Positions 10,046 through 18,663 of a DNA stretch of 64,000 bases are shown here, one piece after another. The number at the start of each line of letters is the position of its first letter. Position 1 is the first letter of the stretch. The DNA comes from Pleomorphomonas carboxyditropha. GTDB lineage: Bacteria > Pseudomonadota > Alphaproteobacteria > Rhizobiales > Pleomorphomonadaceae. The stretch lies in NCBI RefSeq assembly GCF_002770725.1, contig NZ_NQVN01000001.1:496001-560000 (forward strand), in the 5' to 3' direction. The notes below the pieces were generated by a model. The model saw only the letters and a list, made by a program, of their open reading frames with translations, did not search any database and was not told where the DNA came from. The translations under genes and the position numbers were made by a program.

Positions 10046-10051
10046 GGCTCT

Positions 10052-10741
10052 TCAGTCGGTTGGGTCGCCGTCGACCAGCTCGGGTAGGTTGTCCTCTTCC
10101 CATTGCCGGCGCGGGATGGGCCTGCCGAGCGTGAAGGCGAAGGAGGCGACGCGGTCGAGGCCGGCCGTCGCGGTGCAGGCGAACGACAGCCGATACCATT
10201 CCCCGCCGGCATGGACGGCGGCGCCGGGCGCCTCGATCGACGTTGCCGTCAGCGACGGATCGGCCGTCGCATAGGCTACGACGTGGTCGGCGACGAAGCC
10301 GGCCTTCCAACGCCTGAGCTGTTCCATCGCCTCGATGTTGCAAAGCTGGATCAGCCGTTCGTCGCTGCCCAGCGCGGCGAGCTTCCGCCGGGTTGTCCGG
10401 TTGCGGGGATCGTCGAGGACGGCGCCGGCAAAATACTCCGTTGCGGTGACGCGGGCGCCGGACGGCGGACGGGCCGGTTGGGCCGGCGGAGCCGCCGGCC
10501 GGTCGACAGCCTCAGGCTGTGCGGCCGCCGCCGGGCCGGCGTTGGCAACAGGCGAGGGGACGGTGACAGGCGGCGGCGGTCGGCTTGCCGCCGGGGCGAC
10601 CATGACCACCTCGACTGCGGCCGGCGGCCGCATGGCGGCGATGTGGCGCGGGGCCTCGATGGCGAGAAGGGCGAGGAAGACCGCGTGACCGAGCACCGAC
10701 AGTGCCGTCGCCGGCCGTGGCCATGTCAGCGCAAACCTCAC
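10052..10741 (-). CDS. DUF930-like protein with TonB-like N-terminus
   Basis: Probable envelope protein of unknown function. The N-terminus has one hydrophobic helix (ALSVLGHAVFLALLAI) followed by a proline/alanine-rich stretch of about 60 residues, the layout of TonB-type periplasm-spanning proteins. The C-terminal ~120 residues contain LCNIEAMEQL and VVAYA, which I recognise as the DUF930 type common in Rhizobiales. A GTG start at 10741 is preferred to the upstream ATG at 10810: GGGAGGA stands six bases before it and translation then begins just before the membrane helix. It ends 6 bases from ntrX, tail to tail. No partner genes for a TonB complex are nearby. Confidence 0.72.
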   Translation of the reverse strand: MRFALTWPRPATALSVLGHAVFLALLAIEAPRHIAAMRPPAAVEVVMVAPAASRPPPPVTVPSPVANAGPAAAAQPEAVDRPAAPPAQPARPPSGARVTATEYFAGAVLDDPRNRTTRRKLAALGSDERLIQLCNIEAMEQLRRWKAGFVADHVVAYATADPSLTATSIEAPGAAVHAGGEWYRLSFACTATAGLDRVASFAFTLGRPIPRRQWEEDNLPELVDGDPTD

Positions 10742-11009
10742 CCCTGTTCCTCCCGCTTCCCCATATCCATCGCCGGCTTTCGTGGCGGTTTGGCGGCTCC
10801 TCCCCGCCATTGCGGCAGCCGCCGTCCGGACACGATGTCGTGATCGCGACGGGCCTGGCAGATTGCCACCTTTTATCTATTGCCTGGCACCGGAGACTCA
10901 TTTCGCGCGCTGCCGCAACGGCTGTTCACCCTCCCTTTACCACGTTGGTCCAGACTCCTCGGCAAGGGAACGGGACGTTCCCGCTGTCCCCCGCGTGAGT
11001 TGGTTGCGT

Positions 11010-11348
11010 ATGATTACCCGCCAGTATCGCCCGTCTTGGCTCCGCCGCCTGATCCTTCCCGCCGTGACGGCGGTTTTCCTCGGCTATTTCGGCTATCACG
11101 CCGTCAACGGCGAATATGGCATGGTGGGACGCGCCCGCTTCGAGAGCCGCACCCAGGAACTCAACGCCGAACTCGCCCGTCTCAACGCCGAAAAGGCGGC
11201 GCTGGAAGCGCATGTCAAGCTGCTGCGGCCGTCCAGCCTCGACCAGGACATGGTCGACGAGCGGGCCCGTGTCCAGCTCTCCGTCGTCAATCCCAATGAA
11301 GTCGTCATCATGGACTTTGATAAGCTGGCGCAAGCCAAAAGCAATTGA
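11010..11348 (+). CDS. ftsB: Septum formation initiator FtsB/DivIC family protein
   Basis: Small bitopic divisome protein, expected to pair with FtsL and FtsQ at the division site. The 112-residue product has a short cytosolic N-terminus, one membrane helix (about residues 14-32) and a leucine-zipper coiled coil (residues 45-80, ELNAELARLNAEKAALEAHV). Length and layout match FtsB. ATG at 11010 was chosen because the longer reading frame upstream has no coding character. It sits directly before the pyruvate dehydrogenase operon, an order often seen in rhizobia (often with eno further upstream, not here). Confidence 0.9.
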   Translation: MITRQYRPSWLRRLILPAVTAVFLGYFGYHAVNGEYGMVGRARFESRTQELNAELARLNAEKAALEAHVKLLRPSSLDQDMVDERARVQLSVVNPNEVVIMDFDKLAQAKSN

Positions 11349-11412
11349 CATCACTATATTTTCCTTGAATGAACTTGATTTCGGTTAATTTGCCCATCCA
11401 GTGATGCGGCTT

Positions 11413-11431
11413 TCGCATGATTGACATGCGA
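11413..11431. promoter_or_regulatory. Inverted repeat upstream of the pyruvate dehydrogenase operon
   Basis: A perfect dyad TCGCATG-N5-CATGCGA lies about 80 bases before pdhA. A TTGACA hexamer (11421-11426) that could serve as a -35 element lies inside it, so a bound repressor could block polymerase. No matching -10 element is convincing. The pdhA ribosome site GGGAGGA is at 11497-11503. No regulator of this type is encoded next to the operon. Confidence 0.55.
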
Positions 11432-11510
11432 TCCAAACCTTGACTTGCTCCCGGGAAAGGGGTTCCGTCGGCGCCTCTACGAAATAATCCCGATCCGGGA
11501 GGAATGATCT

Positions 11511-12581
11511 ATGGCTGTACGACCGGCGACCGAGAAGCGCAGCCGCGCTTCGGCCCCGACCTCCGCAACGAAAAAAACCGGCAAGACCTCCAATCCGGCC
11601 ATCAACTATCAGGTCGCCGAGTTCGACAAGGACGACGAGCTCAAAGCCTACCGCGACATGCTGCTGATCCGGCGCTTCGAAGAGAAGGCCGGCCAGCTCT
11701 ACGGCATGGGCCTGATCGGTGGTTTCTGCCACCTCTACATCGGCCAGGAAGCAGTGGTCGTCGGCATCCAGAAGGCGCTGCGCGACGGTGAGGACCAGGT
11801 CACCACATCCTATCGCGACCATGGCCACATGCTGGCCTGCGGCATGGATCCCAAGGGCGTCATGGCCGAGCTGACCGGCCGCCAGGGCGGATATTCGCGC
11901 GGCAAGGGCGGCTCGATGCATATGTTCAGCCGCGAGAAGCAGTTCTTCGGCGGCCACGGCATCGTCGGCGCCCAGGTGCCGATCGGCGCCGGCCTCGCCT
12001 TCGCCGACAAGTACCGCGGCACCGACAACGTGTCGGTGGTCTATTTCGGCGATGGCGCCGCCAATCAGGGTCAGGTCTACGAGACCTTCAACATGGCGCA
12101 GCTCTGGAAGCTGCCGGTGATCTTCGTCATCGAGAACAACCGCTATGCCATGGGCACCTCGGTCAGCCGCTCGTCGGCGCAGACCGATTTCGCCAAGCGC
12201 GGCGAGAGCTTCAACATTCCCGGCGAGCAGGTGGACGGCATGGACGTCCGCGCCGTCAAGGCGGCGGCCGACCGGGCTGTCGAATGGGCGCGGGCCGGCA
12301 ACGGCCCCTACATCCTGGAAATGCAGACCTACCGCTATCGCGGCCATTCGATGTCCGACCCGGCCAAGTACCGCACCAAGGACGAGGTGCAGAAGATGCG
12401 CGACGAGCGCGATCCGATCGAGCAGGTCAGGAAGCGGCTCGTAGAGAAGGGCTGGGCCAGCGAGGACGATCTCAAGGACATCGACAAGAACGTGCGCGCC
12501 GTGGTGACGGAAGCGGCCGACTTCGCTTCCGCCGATGCCGAGCCGGATCCGTCCGAGCTCTGGACCGACATTCTTCGCTGA
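11511..12581 (+). CDS. pdhA: Pyruvate dehydrogenase E1 component, alpha subunit
   Basis: First enzyme of the pyruvate dehydrogenase complex; with PdhB it decarboxylates pyruvate on thiamine diphosphate and passes the acetyl group to lipoyl-E2. The 356-residue protein begins with a basic Ala/Lys/Thr-rich tail of ~35 residues. The thiamine diphosphate site reads [17 protein letters not shown] and continues to [11 protein letters not shown]. The phosphorylation-loop-like region [15 protein letters not shown] is present. ATG at 11511 follows GGGAGGA with an 7-base spacer. First gene of pdhA-pdhB-pdhC-lpdA, which run the same way with short gaps. Confidence 0.97.
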   Translation: MAVRPATEKRSRASAPTSATKKTGKTSNPAINYQVAEFDKDDELKAYRDMLLIRRFEEKAGQLYGMGLIGGFCHLYIGQEAVVVGIQKALRDGEDQVTTSYRDHGHMLACGMDPKGVMAELTGRQGGYSRGKGGSMHMFSREKQFFGGHGIVGAQVPIGAGLAFADKYRGTDNVSVVYFGDGAANQGQVYETFNMAQLWKLPVIFVIENNRYAMGTSVSRSSAQTDFAKRGESFNIPGEQVDGMDVRAVKAAADRAVEWARAGNGPYILEMQTYRYRGHSMSDPAKYRTKDEVQKMRDERDPIEQVRKRLVEKGWASEDDLKDIDKNVRAVVTEAADFASADAEPDPSELWTDILR

Positions 12582-12603
12582 CAGCGCCGAAAGGTTTTTG
12601 AAA

Positions 12604-14019
12604 ATGGCAATCGACATCCTGATGCCGGCGCTGTCGCCGACCATGGAAGAAGGCACGCTCACCAAGTGGCTGAAAAAGGTGGGTGACGACGTGAAATCCG
12701 GCGACGTGATCGCCGAGATCGAGACCGACAAGGCGACGATGGAGATCGAAGCCGTCGACGAGGGCAAGCTCCTCGAAATCCTGGTCGCCGAGGGCACCGA
12801 GGGCGTGAAGGTCAACGCCGTCATCGCCCGCGTCGGCGAGGAAGGTGAGACGGCGGCCGAGAAGCCGTCCAAGGATCCGGCGGCGGCCGCCAAGGAAGAG
12901 CCGGGCGAGGTGCCGACCGCCGCCGCCCAGGCGGCGCCGGCCGAAAAGCCGCAGCCGGTGGCGCAGGCGTCGAGCACGGTGCCTGCCGCCCCGGCCGTCA
13001 AGGCGGAGGCCGATCCCGACATCCCCGAGGGTACCGCGTTCGAGAGCAAGACGGTGCGCGAGGCCTTGCGCGAGGCGATGGCCGAGGAAATGCGCCGCGA
13101 CGGCGACGTGTTCCTGATGGGCGAGGAAGTCGCCGAATATCAGGGCGCCTACAAGATCTCGCAGGGCCTGCTCGACGAATTCGGCGCCAAGCGCGTCATC
13201 GACACGCCGATCACCGAGCACGGCTTCACCGGCATCGGCGTCGGCGCGGCCTTCGCCGGCCTGAAGCCGATCGTCGAGTTCATGACCTTCAATTTCGCCA
13301 TGCAGGCGATCGACCAGATCATCAACTCGGCCGCCAAGACGCTCTACATGTCCGGCGGCCAGATGGGCTGTCCGATCGTCTTCCGCGGCCCCAACGGCGC
13401 CGCCGCCCGCGTCGGCGCCCAGCACAGCCAGGATTACGCCGCCTGGTACGGCATGATCCCCGGCCTCAAGGTGGTGATGCCGTATACGGCCGCCGACGCC
13501 AAGGGCCTGCTCAAGGCGGCGATCCGCGATCCCAACCCGGTGATCTTCCTCGAGAACGAGGTGCTCTACGGCCATCACTTCGACGTGCCGAAGCTCGACG
13601 ACTACGTGCTGCCGATCGGCAAGGCGCGCATCCACAAGGCGGGCAAGGACGTCACCATCGTCTCCTTCGGCATGGGCATGTCCTATGCGATCAAGGCGGC
13701 GGAAGAGCTGGCCGGCCTCGGCATCGACGCCGAGGTGATCGACCTCCGCACCATCCGGCCGATGGACATCGAGACGGTGATCAACTCGGTGAAGAAGACC
13801 GGCCGCTGCGTCACCGTCGAGGAAGGCTGGCCGCAGGGTTCGGTGGGCTCGGAGATCGCCTACCAGATCCAGGCCAACGCCTTCGACTATCTCGACGCGC
13901 CGGTCGGCCGCATCACCGGCAAGGACGTGCCGATGCCCTACGCGGCCAACCTCGAGAAGCTCGCCCTGCCGAACGTCGGCGAGGTGATCGAGGCGGTGCG
14001 CGCCGTCACCTATCGCTGA
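12604..14019 (+). CDS. pdhB: Pyruvate dehydrogenase E1 component, beta subunit with lipoyl domain
   Basis: Beta half of the thiamine-dependent E1. The 471-residue protein differs from the plain ~330-residue subunit by an N-terminal lipoyl domain (residues 1-80) with the lipoylation lysine in [13 protein letters not shown], then an Ala/Pro-rich linker to about residue 140, then the E1-beta catalytic and transketolase C domains ([43 protein letters not shown]). A lipoyl-bearing E1-beta is known from Zymomonas and rhizobia. ATG at 12604 gives the standard [17 protein letters not shown] start. 22 bases after pdhA and 11 before pdhC. Confidence 0.97.
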   Translation: MAIDILMPALSPTMEEGTLTKWLKKVGDDVKSGDVIAEIETDKATMEIEAVDEGKLLEILVAEGTEGVKVNAVIARVGEEGETAAEKPSKDPAAAAKEEPGEVPTAAAQAAPAEKPQPVAQASSTVPAAPAVKAEADPDIPEGTAFESKTVREALREAMAEEMRRDGDVFLMGEEVAEYQGAYKISQGLLDEFGAKRVIDTPITEHGFTGIGVGAAFAGLKPIVEFMTFNFAMQAIDQIINSAAKTLYMSGGQMGCPIVFRGPNGAAARVGAQHSQDYAAWYGMIPGLKVVMPYTAADAKGLLKAAIRDPNPVIFLENEVLYGHHFDVPKLDDYVLPIGKARIHKAGKDVTIVSFGMGMSYAIKAAEELAGLGIDAEVIDLRTIRPMDIETVINSVKKTGRCVTVEEGWPQGSVGSEIAYQIQANAFDYLDAPVGRITGKDVPMPYAANLEKLALPNVGEVIEAVRAVTYR

Positions 14020-14030
14020 GGAGAGACAAG

Positions 14031-15395
14031 ATGCCGATCAAGATCCTGATGCCGGCGCTCTCTCCGACCATGGAGACGGGCAACCTGACCAAGTGGAACG
14101 TCAAGGTGGGCGATGCCGTCAAGTCCGGCATGGTGCTCGCCGAGATCGAGACCGACAAGGCGACCATGGAGGTCGAGGCGGTCGACGAGGGCACCGTCGC
14201 CAAGCTGGTGGTGGCCGAAGGCGCCGCCGACGTGCCGGTCAACGCGGTGATCGCCATTCTCGCCGAAGAGGGCGAGGACGTCGAAGCCGCCGCGGCGGCG
14301 GCCGAAGGGGCGGCGCCGGCCGAGGCCAAGGCGGAAGCGCCGAAGGCCGAGGAGAAAGCGAAGTCCGAAGAGCCGAAAGCGGAAGCTCCGAAGCCCGAGA
14401 CTGCCAAGCCCGAGGCTCCCAAGCCGGACGCGCCGAAGGCGGAAGGCGCCAAGGCGGCGGAGGGCGAGCGCATCTTCGCCTCGCCCTTGGCCCGCCGGAT
14501 CGCCAAGGAGAAGGGGCTCGATCTCAAGTCGATCAAGGGCTCGGGGCCGAAGGGCCGCATCATCCTGCGCGACGTCGAGGCGGCCGAGGCCGCACCGAAG
14601 CCGGCGCCGTCCGCTCAGCCGGCTCCGGCTGCCGCGCCAGCCGGAAAGCCTGCCGGCGCCGGCGACGAGACGACGCTGAAGCTGTTCGATCCCGACAGCT
14701 ACGAGCTGATTCCGCACGACGGCATGCGCAAGACCATCGCCCGCCGCCTCACCGAGTCCAAGCAGACGGTGCCGCACTTCTACGTCACCGTCGACGTCGA
14801 GATCGACGCGCTGCTCGCCCTGCGCAAGGACATCAACGACGCGGCGCCGACCGCCGACGGCAAGCCGGCCTACAAGGTGTCGGTCAACGACATGGTGATC
14901 AAGGCCTACGCGCTGGCGCTGAAGGCCGTGCCGGACGCCCACGTCTCGTGGACCGACGGCGGCATGCTGAAGCACAAGCACGCCGATGTCGGCGTCGCCG
15001 TGTCGATCCCCGGCGGCCTGATCACGCCGATCGTCCGCAAGGCCGACGAAAAGAGCCTTTCCGCCATCTCCAACGAGGTGAAGGATCTCGCCAAGCGCGC
15101 CAAGGATCGCAAGCTGAAGCCCGACGAATACCAGGGCGGCACCACCTCGGTCAGCAACCTCGGCATGTTCGGCGTCAAGGACTTCGCGGCCGTCATCAAC
15201 CCGCCGCACGCCACCATCCTGGCGGTCGGCGCCGGCGAGCAGCGGGCCGTGGTGAAGGACGGCCAGCTTGCCGTCGCCACGGTGATGAGCGTCACGCTGT
15301 CCACCGACCACCGCGCCGTCGACGGCGCGCTCGGGGCCGAGCTTTTGAAGGCGTTCAAGGGCTTCATCGAGAAGCCGATGTCGATGCTGGTGTGA
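14031..15395 (+). CDS. pdhC: Dihydrolipoamide acetyltransferase (E2 of pyruvate dehydrogenase)
   Basis: Core of the complex; transfers acetyl from its lipoyl arm to coenzyme A. 454 residues: one lipoyl domain (1-80, lysine in [13 protein letters not shown]), a long Ala/Pro/Glu/Lys linker (85-145), a peripheral-subunit-binding domain (about 147-185, ASPLARRIAKEKGLDL), a second linker, and the catalytic domain with the C-terminal DHRAVDGALGAELL signature. The linker contains imperfect repeats of KAEAPK/KPEAPK type. The first 80 residues closely resemble those of PdhB, so the two genes contain near-duplicate DNA. GGAGAGACAAG supplies the ribosome site before ATG at 14031. Confidence 0.97.
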   Translation: MPIKILMPALSPTMETGNLTKWNVKVGDAVKSGMVLAEIETDKATMEVEAVDEGTVAKLVVAEGAADVPVNAVIAILAEEGEDVEAAAAAAEGAAPAEAKAEAPKAEEKAKSEEPKAEAPKPETAKPEAPKPDAPKAEGAKAAEGERIFASPLARRIAKEKGLDLKSIKGSGPKGRIILRDVEAAEAAPKPAPSAQPAPAAAPAGKPAGAGDETTLKLFDPDSYELIPHDGMRKTIARRLTESKQTVPHFYVTVDVEIDALLALRKDINDAAPTADGKPAYKVSVNDMVIKAYALALKAVPDAHVSWTDGGMLKHKHADVGVAVSIPGGLITPIVRKADEKSLSAISNEVKDLAKRAKDRKLKPDEYQGGTTSVSNLGMFGVKDFAAVINPPHATILAVGAGEQRAVVKDGQLAVATVMSVTLSTDHRAVDGALGAELLKAFKGFIEKPMSMLV

Positions 15396-15505
15396 CGGGG
15401 TTCCTCCGTCGTCCGTTTCGGGAGGCGGCCGCCGGCGACGCCGGCGCCGCCTGCTTCCGGCGCGAGGCCCGGCCCGCGCCGCACCCAGATTGAAGGCATA
15501 GACCT

Positions 15506-16918
15506 ATGTCCCAGTATGACATCCTGATCATCGGCTCCGGTCCCGGCGGCTACGTCGCCGCCATCCGGGCCGCCCAGCTCGGCCTCAAGGTCGGCGTCGT
15601 CGAGCGCGCCTATGTCGGCGGCATCTGCCCCAACTGGGGCTGCATTCCGGCCAAGGCGCTGCTGCGCTCGTCGGAGATCTTCCACTATATCGAGCATGCT
15701 GCTGATTACGGCCTCAAGGCGGAGAAGCCGGGCGCCGACGTCGCCGCCATCGTCAAGCGGTCGCGCGGCATCGCCCAGCAGATGAGCCAGGGCGTCGGCT
15801 TCCTGCTCAAGAAGAACAAGGTCGACCTGATCTGGGGCGAAGCGAGCATCACCGCGCCCGGCAAGGTCAAGGTGAAGGCGGTGGACGGCGCCCCCAAGGG
15901 CTGGCTGCCGGCCGGCGACTTCGAGGCCAAGCATATCATCGTGGCGACCGGCGCCCGGCCGCGCGTGCTGCCCGGCCTCGAGCCGGACAAGAAGCTGGTC
16001 TGGACCTATTTCGAATCGATGGTGCCGGAAGCGCTGCCCAAGCGCCTGCTGGTGGTCGGCTCGGGCGCCATCGGCATCGAGTTCGCCAGCTTCTACCGGG
16101 CGCTCGGCTCGGAGGTGACGGTCGTCGAGGTGATGAGCCAGGTGATGCCGGTCGAGGATCACGAGATCGCTGACCTCGCCAGGAAGCGCTTCGAGAAGGC
16201 CGGCATGAAGATCCTGCTGGAGGCCAAGGTGGCCTCGCTGAAGAAGGGCGCCAACGAGGTGACGGCCACCGTCGAATTGAAGGACGGCTCGAAGCAGCAG
16301 ATCACCGCCGATCGTGTCATTTCGGCGGTCGGCGTGGTCGGCAACGTCGAGAACCTCGGCCTCGAGGCGTTGGGCGTCAAGATCGAGCGGGGGACCATCG
16401 TCACCGACGGTCTCGGCCGCACCAACGTGCCGGGCATCTACGCCATCGGCGACGTCGCCGGGCCGCCGATGCTGGCCCACAAGGCCGAGCACGAGGGCAC
16501 GCTGTGCGTCGAGGCGATCGCCGGCCATCACGTCCACCCGATGGACAAGCTGCAGATTCCGGGCTGCACCTATTGCCATCCGCAGGTGGCGTCGGTCGGC
16601 CTCACCGAGAAGAAGGCCAAGGACGCCGGCTTCGAGCTGAAGATCGGCCGCTTCCCGTTCATCGGCAACGGCAAGGCGGTGGCGCTCGGCGAGCCGGACG
16701 GCCTCGTCAAGACCATCTTCGACGCCAAGACCGGCCGCCTGCTCGGCGCCCACCTGATCGGCGCCGAGGTGACGGAGATGATCCAGGGCTTCGTCGTCGC
16801 CATGCAGCTCGAGACCACCGAGGAAGAGCTGATGCATACGGTGTTCCCGCATCCGACCGTCAGCGAGACCATGCACGAGAGCGTGCTTGCCGCCTACGGC
16901 CGGGCCATCCATATTTGA
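15506..16918 (+). CDS. lpdA: Dihydrolipoyl dehydrogenase (E3)
   Basis: FAD enzyme that reoxidises the dihydrolipoyl groups of E2 and PdhB, reducing NAD+. The 470-residue protein has the FAD motif GSGPGGYVAAIRAAQLG, the redox-active disulfide in GGICPNWGCIPAKALL (Cys-x4-Cys), the NAD motif VVGSGAIGIEFASFYRALG, the second FAD motif YAIGDVAGPPMLAHKAEHEG, and the C-terminal HPTVSETMHE catalytic histidine/glutamate pair. A 110-base gap separates it from pdhC, with no hairpin strong enough to end transcription. Likely the last core gene of the operon. Confidence 0.97.
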   Translation: MSQYDILIIGSGPGGYVAAIRAAQLGLKVGVVERAYVGGICPNWGCIPAKALLRSSEIFHYIEHAADYGLKAEKPGADVAAIVKRSRGIAQQMSQGVGFLLKKNKVDLIWGEASITAPGKVKVKAVDGAPKGWLPAGDFEAKHIIVATGARPRVLPGLEPDKKLVWTYFESMVPEALPKRLLVVGSGAIGIEFASFYRALGSEVTVVEVMSQVMPVEDHEIADLARKRFEKAGMKILLEAKVASLKKGANEVTATVELKDGSKQQITADRVISAVGVVGNVENLGLEALGVKIERGTIVTDGLGRTNVPGIYAIGDVAGPPMLAHKAEHEGTLCVEAIAGHHVHPMDKLQIPGCTYCHPQVASVGLTEKKAKDAGFELKIGRFPFIGNGKAVALGEPDGLVKTIFDAKTGRLLGAHLIGAEVTEMIQGFVVAMQLETTEEELMHTVFPHPTVSETMHESVLAAYGRAIHI

Positions 16919-16976
16919 CGCAAGAGTCGCGACTCGACACAGAGGCCGGCGGCCTTTCGATTCCGGGAGACACCTG

Positions 16977-17225
16977 ATGCAGGGGCACGCCTTTCTCGTC
17001 TGGGGCGCCATCGGCCTTCTTGCCGGCTGGCTCGCGAGCTTCGTGGTGGGCGGCGGCGGCCTCATCCGTTACCTCGTCTCCGGCCTGATCGGCTCGTTCG
17101 TCGGCGGGCTGGTGCTGCAGTGGACCGGCATTTCCCTGCCGATCGCCAGCCCCTTTCTGCACGAGGTCGCCGTTGCCACCATCGGCGCGATCATCTTCGT
17201 CTTCATCGCCCGCCTGGTCGCCTGA
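16977..17225 (+). CDS. Small membrane protein, GlsB/YeaQ/YmgE family
   Basis: An 82-residue integral membrane protein with three hydrophobic helices and many glycines (GAIGLLAGWLASFVVGGGG, LIGSFVGGLVLQW, ATIGAIIFVFIARLVA). This is the pattern of the transglycosylase-associated or GlsB/YeaQ family, tied to general stress responses but without a defined biochemical role. ATG at 16977 follows GGGAGA. It lies 58 bases after lpdA and may be transcribed with it. A paralogue of the same family lies at 25726-25971. Confidence 0.82.
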   Translation: MQGHAFLVWGAIGLLAGWLASFVVGGGGLIRYLVSGLIGSFVGGLVLQWTGISLPIASPFLHEVAVATIGAIIFVFIARLVA

Positions 17226-17386
17226 GCGGCCGCAGCCTTCGTTCCTGTGCTGGAATGGTCGGCTTCGGCCGTCCTGTGCGCGTTGTTTCAGCGCTTGATA
17301 GGTAATTCCCCCGTCGCTATTTCTACTTTGTTAAAGAACTGGTGGGACTGTTGGAAAATTGAATCCGCGATGATCCGGGGGACGGG

Positions 17387-18463
17387 ATGACGGCTTCGGT
17401 TGTGTCCATTCGCGACATTTCGTCAAAATCCGACTCCGTTCAGGAAATCGCCTTCAACAAGGTCGGGCAGATCAGGGCGATCAATCGCCGCATGCGCATT
17501 CTCGCCCTCAACGCGCTGATCGAGGCGGAGCGGGCCGGCGAGGCCGGCCGTGGTTTCGCGATGGTCAGCCAGGAGGTGCGCGGCATCTCCGAAGAGGTGG
17601 AGAAGCTGTCGACGGCGCTCGAGGCCGAACTCGCCTCGGAGATCGGCGAGATCTCCTCGCTGGTGCAGGAGATGAGCCAGTCGTCGCAGGGGCAGCGGCT
17701 GGTCGACCTGGCGCTCAACGCCATCGAGATCGTCGACCGCAACCTTTACGAACGCACCTGCGACGTGCGCTGGTGGGCAACCGATTCCGCCTTCGTCGAT
17801 GCGATGGCCGCGCCCGACGAGGCGGCCTTCGCCTATGCGGCGCGGCGTCTCGACGTCATCTTGCGCGCCTATACCGTCTATCTCGACATCTGGCTGTGCG
17901 ACCCTTCCGGCAAGGTGGTGGCGTCCGGCCGCGGCGACCGCTTTGCGGTCACCGGCGCCGATGTCTCGTCGCGCCCCTGGTTCCGTACCGGCATGGGCCT
18001 CAGGACCGGCGACGATTTCCACGCCGAGGACATCGCCCGCGAGCCGCTCCTGGCCAATACCGCGGTCGCCACCTTCGTCACGCCGGTACGGACCGGCGGC
18101 GAGGCCGACGGCCGGCCGATCGGCCTCCTCGCCATTCATTTCGACTGGGAGCCGCAATCGCGGGCCATCGTCGAGGGCGTCCGCCTGACCGACGAGGAAA
18201 GGGCGGTGAGCCGCGTGCTGATCGTCGATCGCGACAATCGCGTCATCGCCGCGTCCGACGGCGCCGGCCTGCTGACCGAGCGGCTGCCGGCCTTCGGTGG
18301 CCCGCAGGCGGGCTGGCAGGTCAGCGACGGCCGGATCGTCGCCCAGCACGTCACGCCGGGTTATGAGACCTACCGGGGCCTCGGCTGGCGCGGCGTGATC
18401 GAGCAGCGGCTCGCCGCCGACAAGCCCTCGGCCACGGTGACGCCGCTCAAGAGATCCCGCTAG
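17387..18463 (+). CDS. Soluble chemoreceptor-like protein: MCP signalling tip plus Cache-like sensor domain
   Basis: A 358-residue cytosolic protein with no membrane segment or signal peptide. Residues 30-75 match the tip of the methyl-accepting chemotaxis protein hairpin (IEAERAGEAGRGFAMVSQEV), which normally contacts CheA and CheW. The rest (about 120-350) looks like a Cache/PAS-type ligand domain: an aromatic-rich helix near 130, DIWLCDPSGKVVASGRG, SSRPWF, ATFVTPVRT, GLLAIHFDW. In typical receptors the sensor comes first and a far longer signalling rod follows; here the order is reversed and the rod is cut to little more than its tip. No chemotaxis genes are nearby. Similar short MCP-Cache proteins are annotated in alphaproteobacteria; ligand unknown. 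Confidence 0.75.
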   Translation: MTASVVSIRDISSKSDSVQEIAFNKVGQIRAINRRMRILALNALIEAERAGEAGRGFAMVSQEVRGISEEVEKLSTALEAELASEIGEISSLVQEMSQSSQGQRLVDLALNAIEIVDRNLYERTCDVRWWATDSAFVDAMAAPDEAAFAYAARRLDVILRAYTVYLDIWLCDPSGKVVASGRGDRFAVTGADVSSRPWFRTGMGLRTGDDFHAEDIAREPLLANTAVATFVTPVRTGGEADGRPIGLLAIHFDWEPQSRAIVEGVRLTDEERAVSRVLIVDRDNRVIAASDGAGLLTERLPAFGGPQAGWQVSDGRIVAQHVTPGYETYRGLGWRGVIEQRLAADKPSATVTPLKRSR

Positions 18464-18558
18464 ATCGCCACGCGTCCCGACGGACGCGGCTGGCGATCCG
18501 GCTTTTTGTTGTGGCATCGGATTTTCCGAAAACCGGATTCCACTTTTCGGTCCGATGC
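18463..18558. repeat. Two-hairpin palindromic intergenic repeat, copy B
   Basis: Same architecture and orientation as copy A at 3640-3737: a first hairpin with arms GATCGCCA/TGGCGATC (18463-18498), a T-rich joint, then the GCATCGG/CCGATGC hairpin (18514-18558) with inner TTCCGAA. It starts right at the stop codon of the MCP-like gene and could double as its terminator. Confidence 0.8.
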
Positions 18559-18663
18559 CTTAAGCCGGTCGGCGGCGTTCCCAATCCGCATTTCAGGCAG
18601 TAAGATCATCCCGTGAAGGGCGGCGTCGCAGTCTCGTTCCGCCCTCCGGTGGAGGATGACGCG

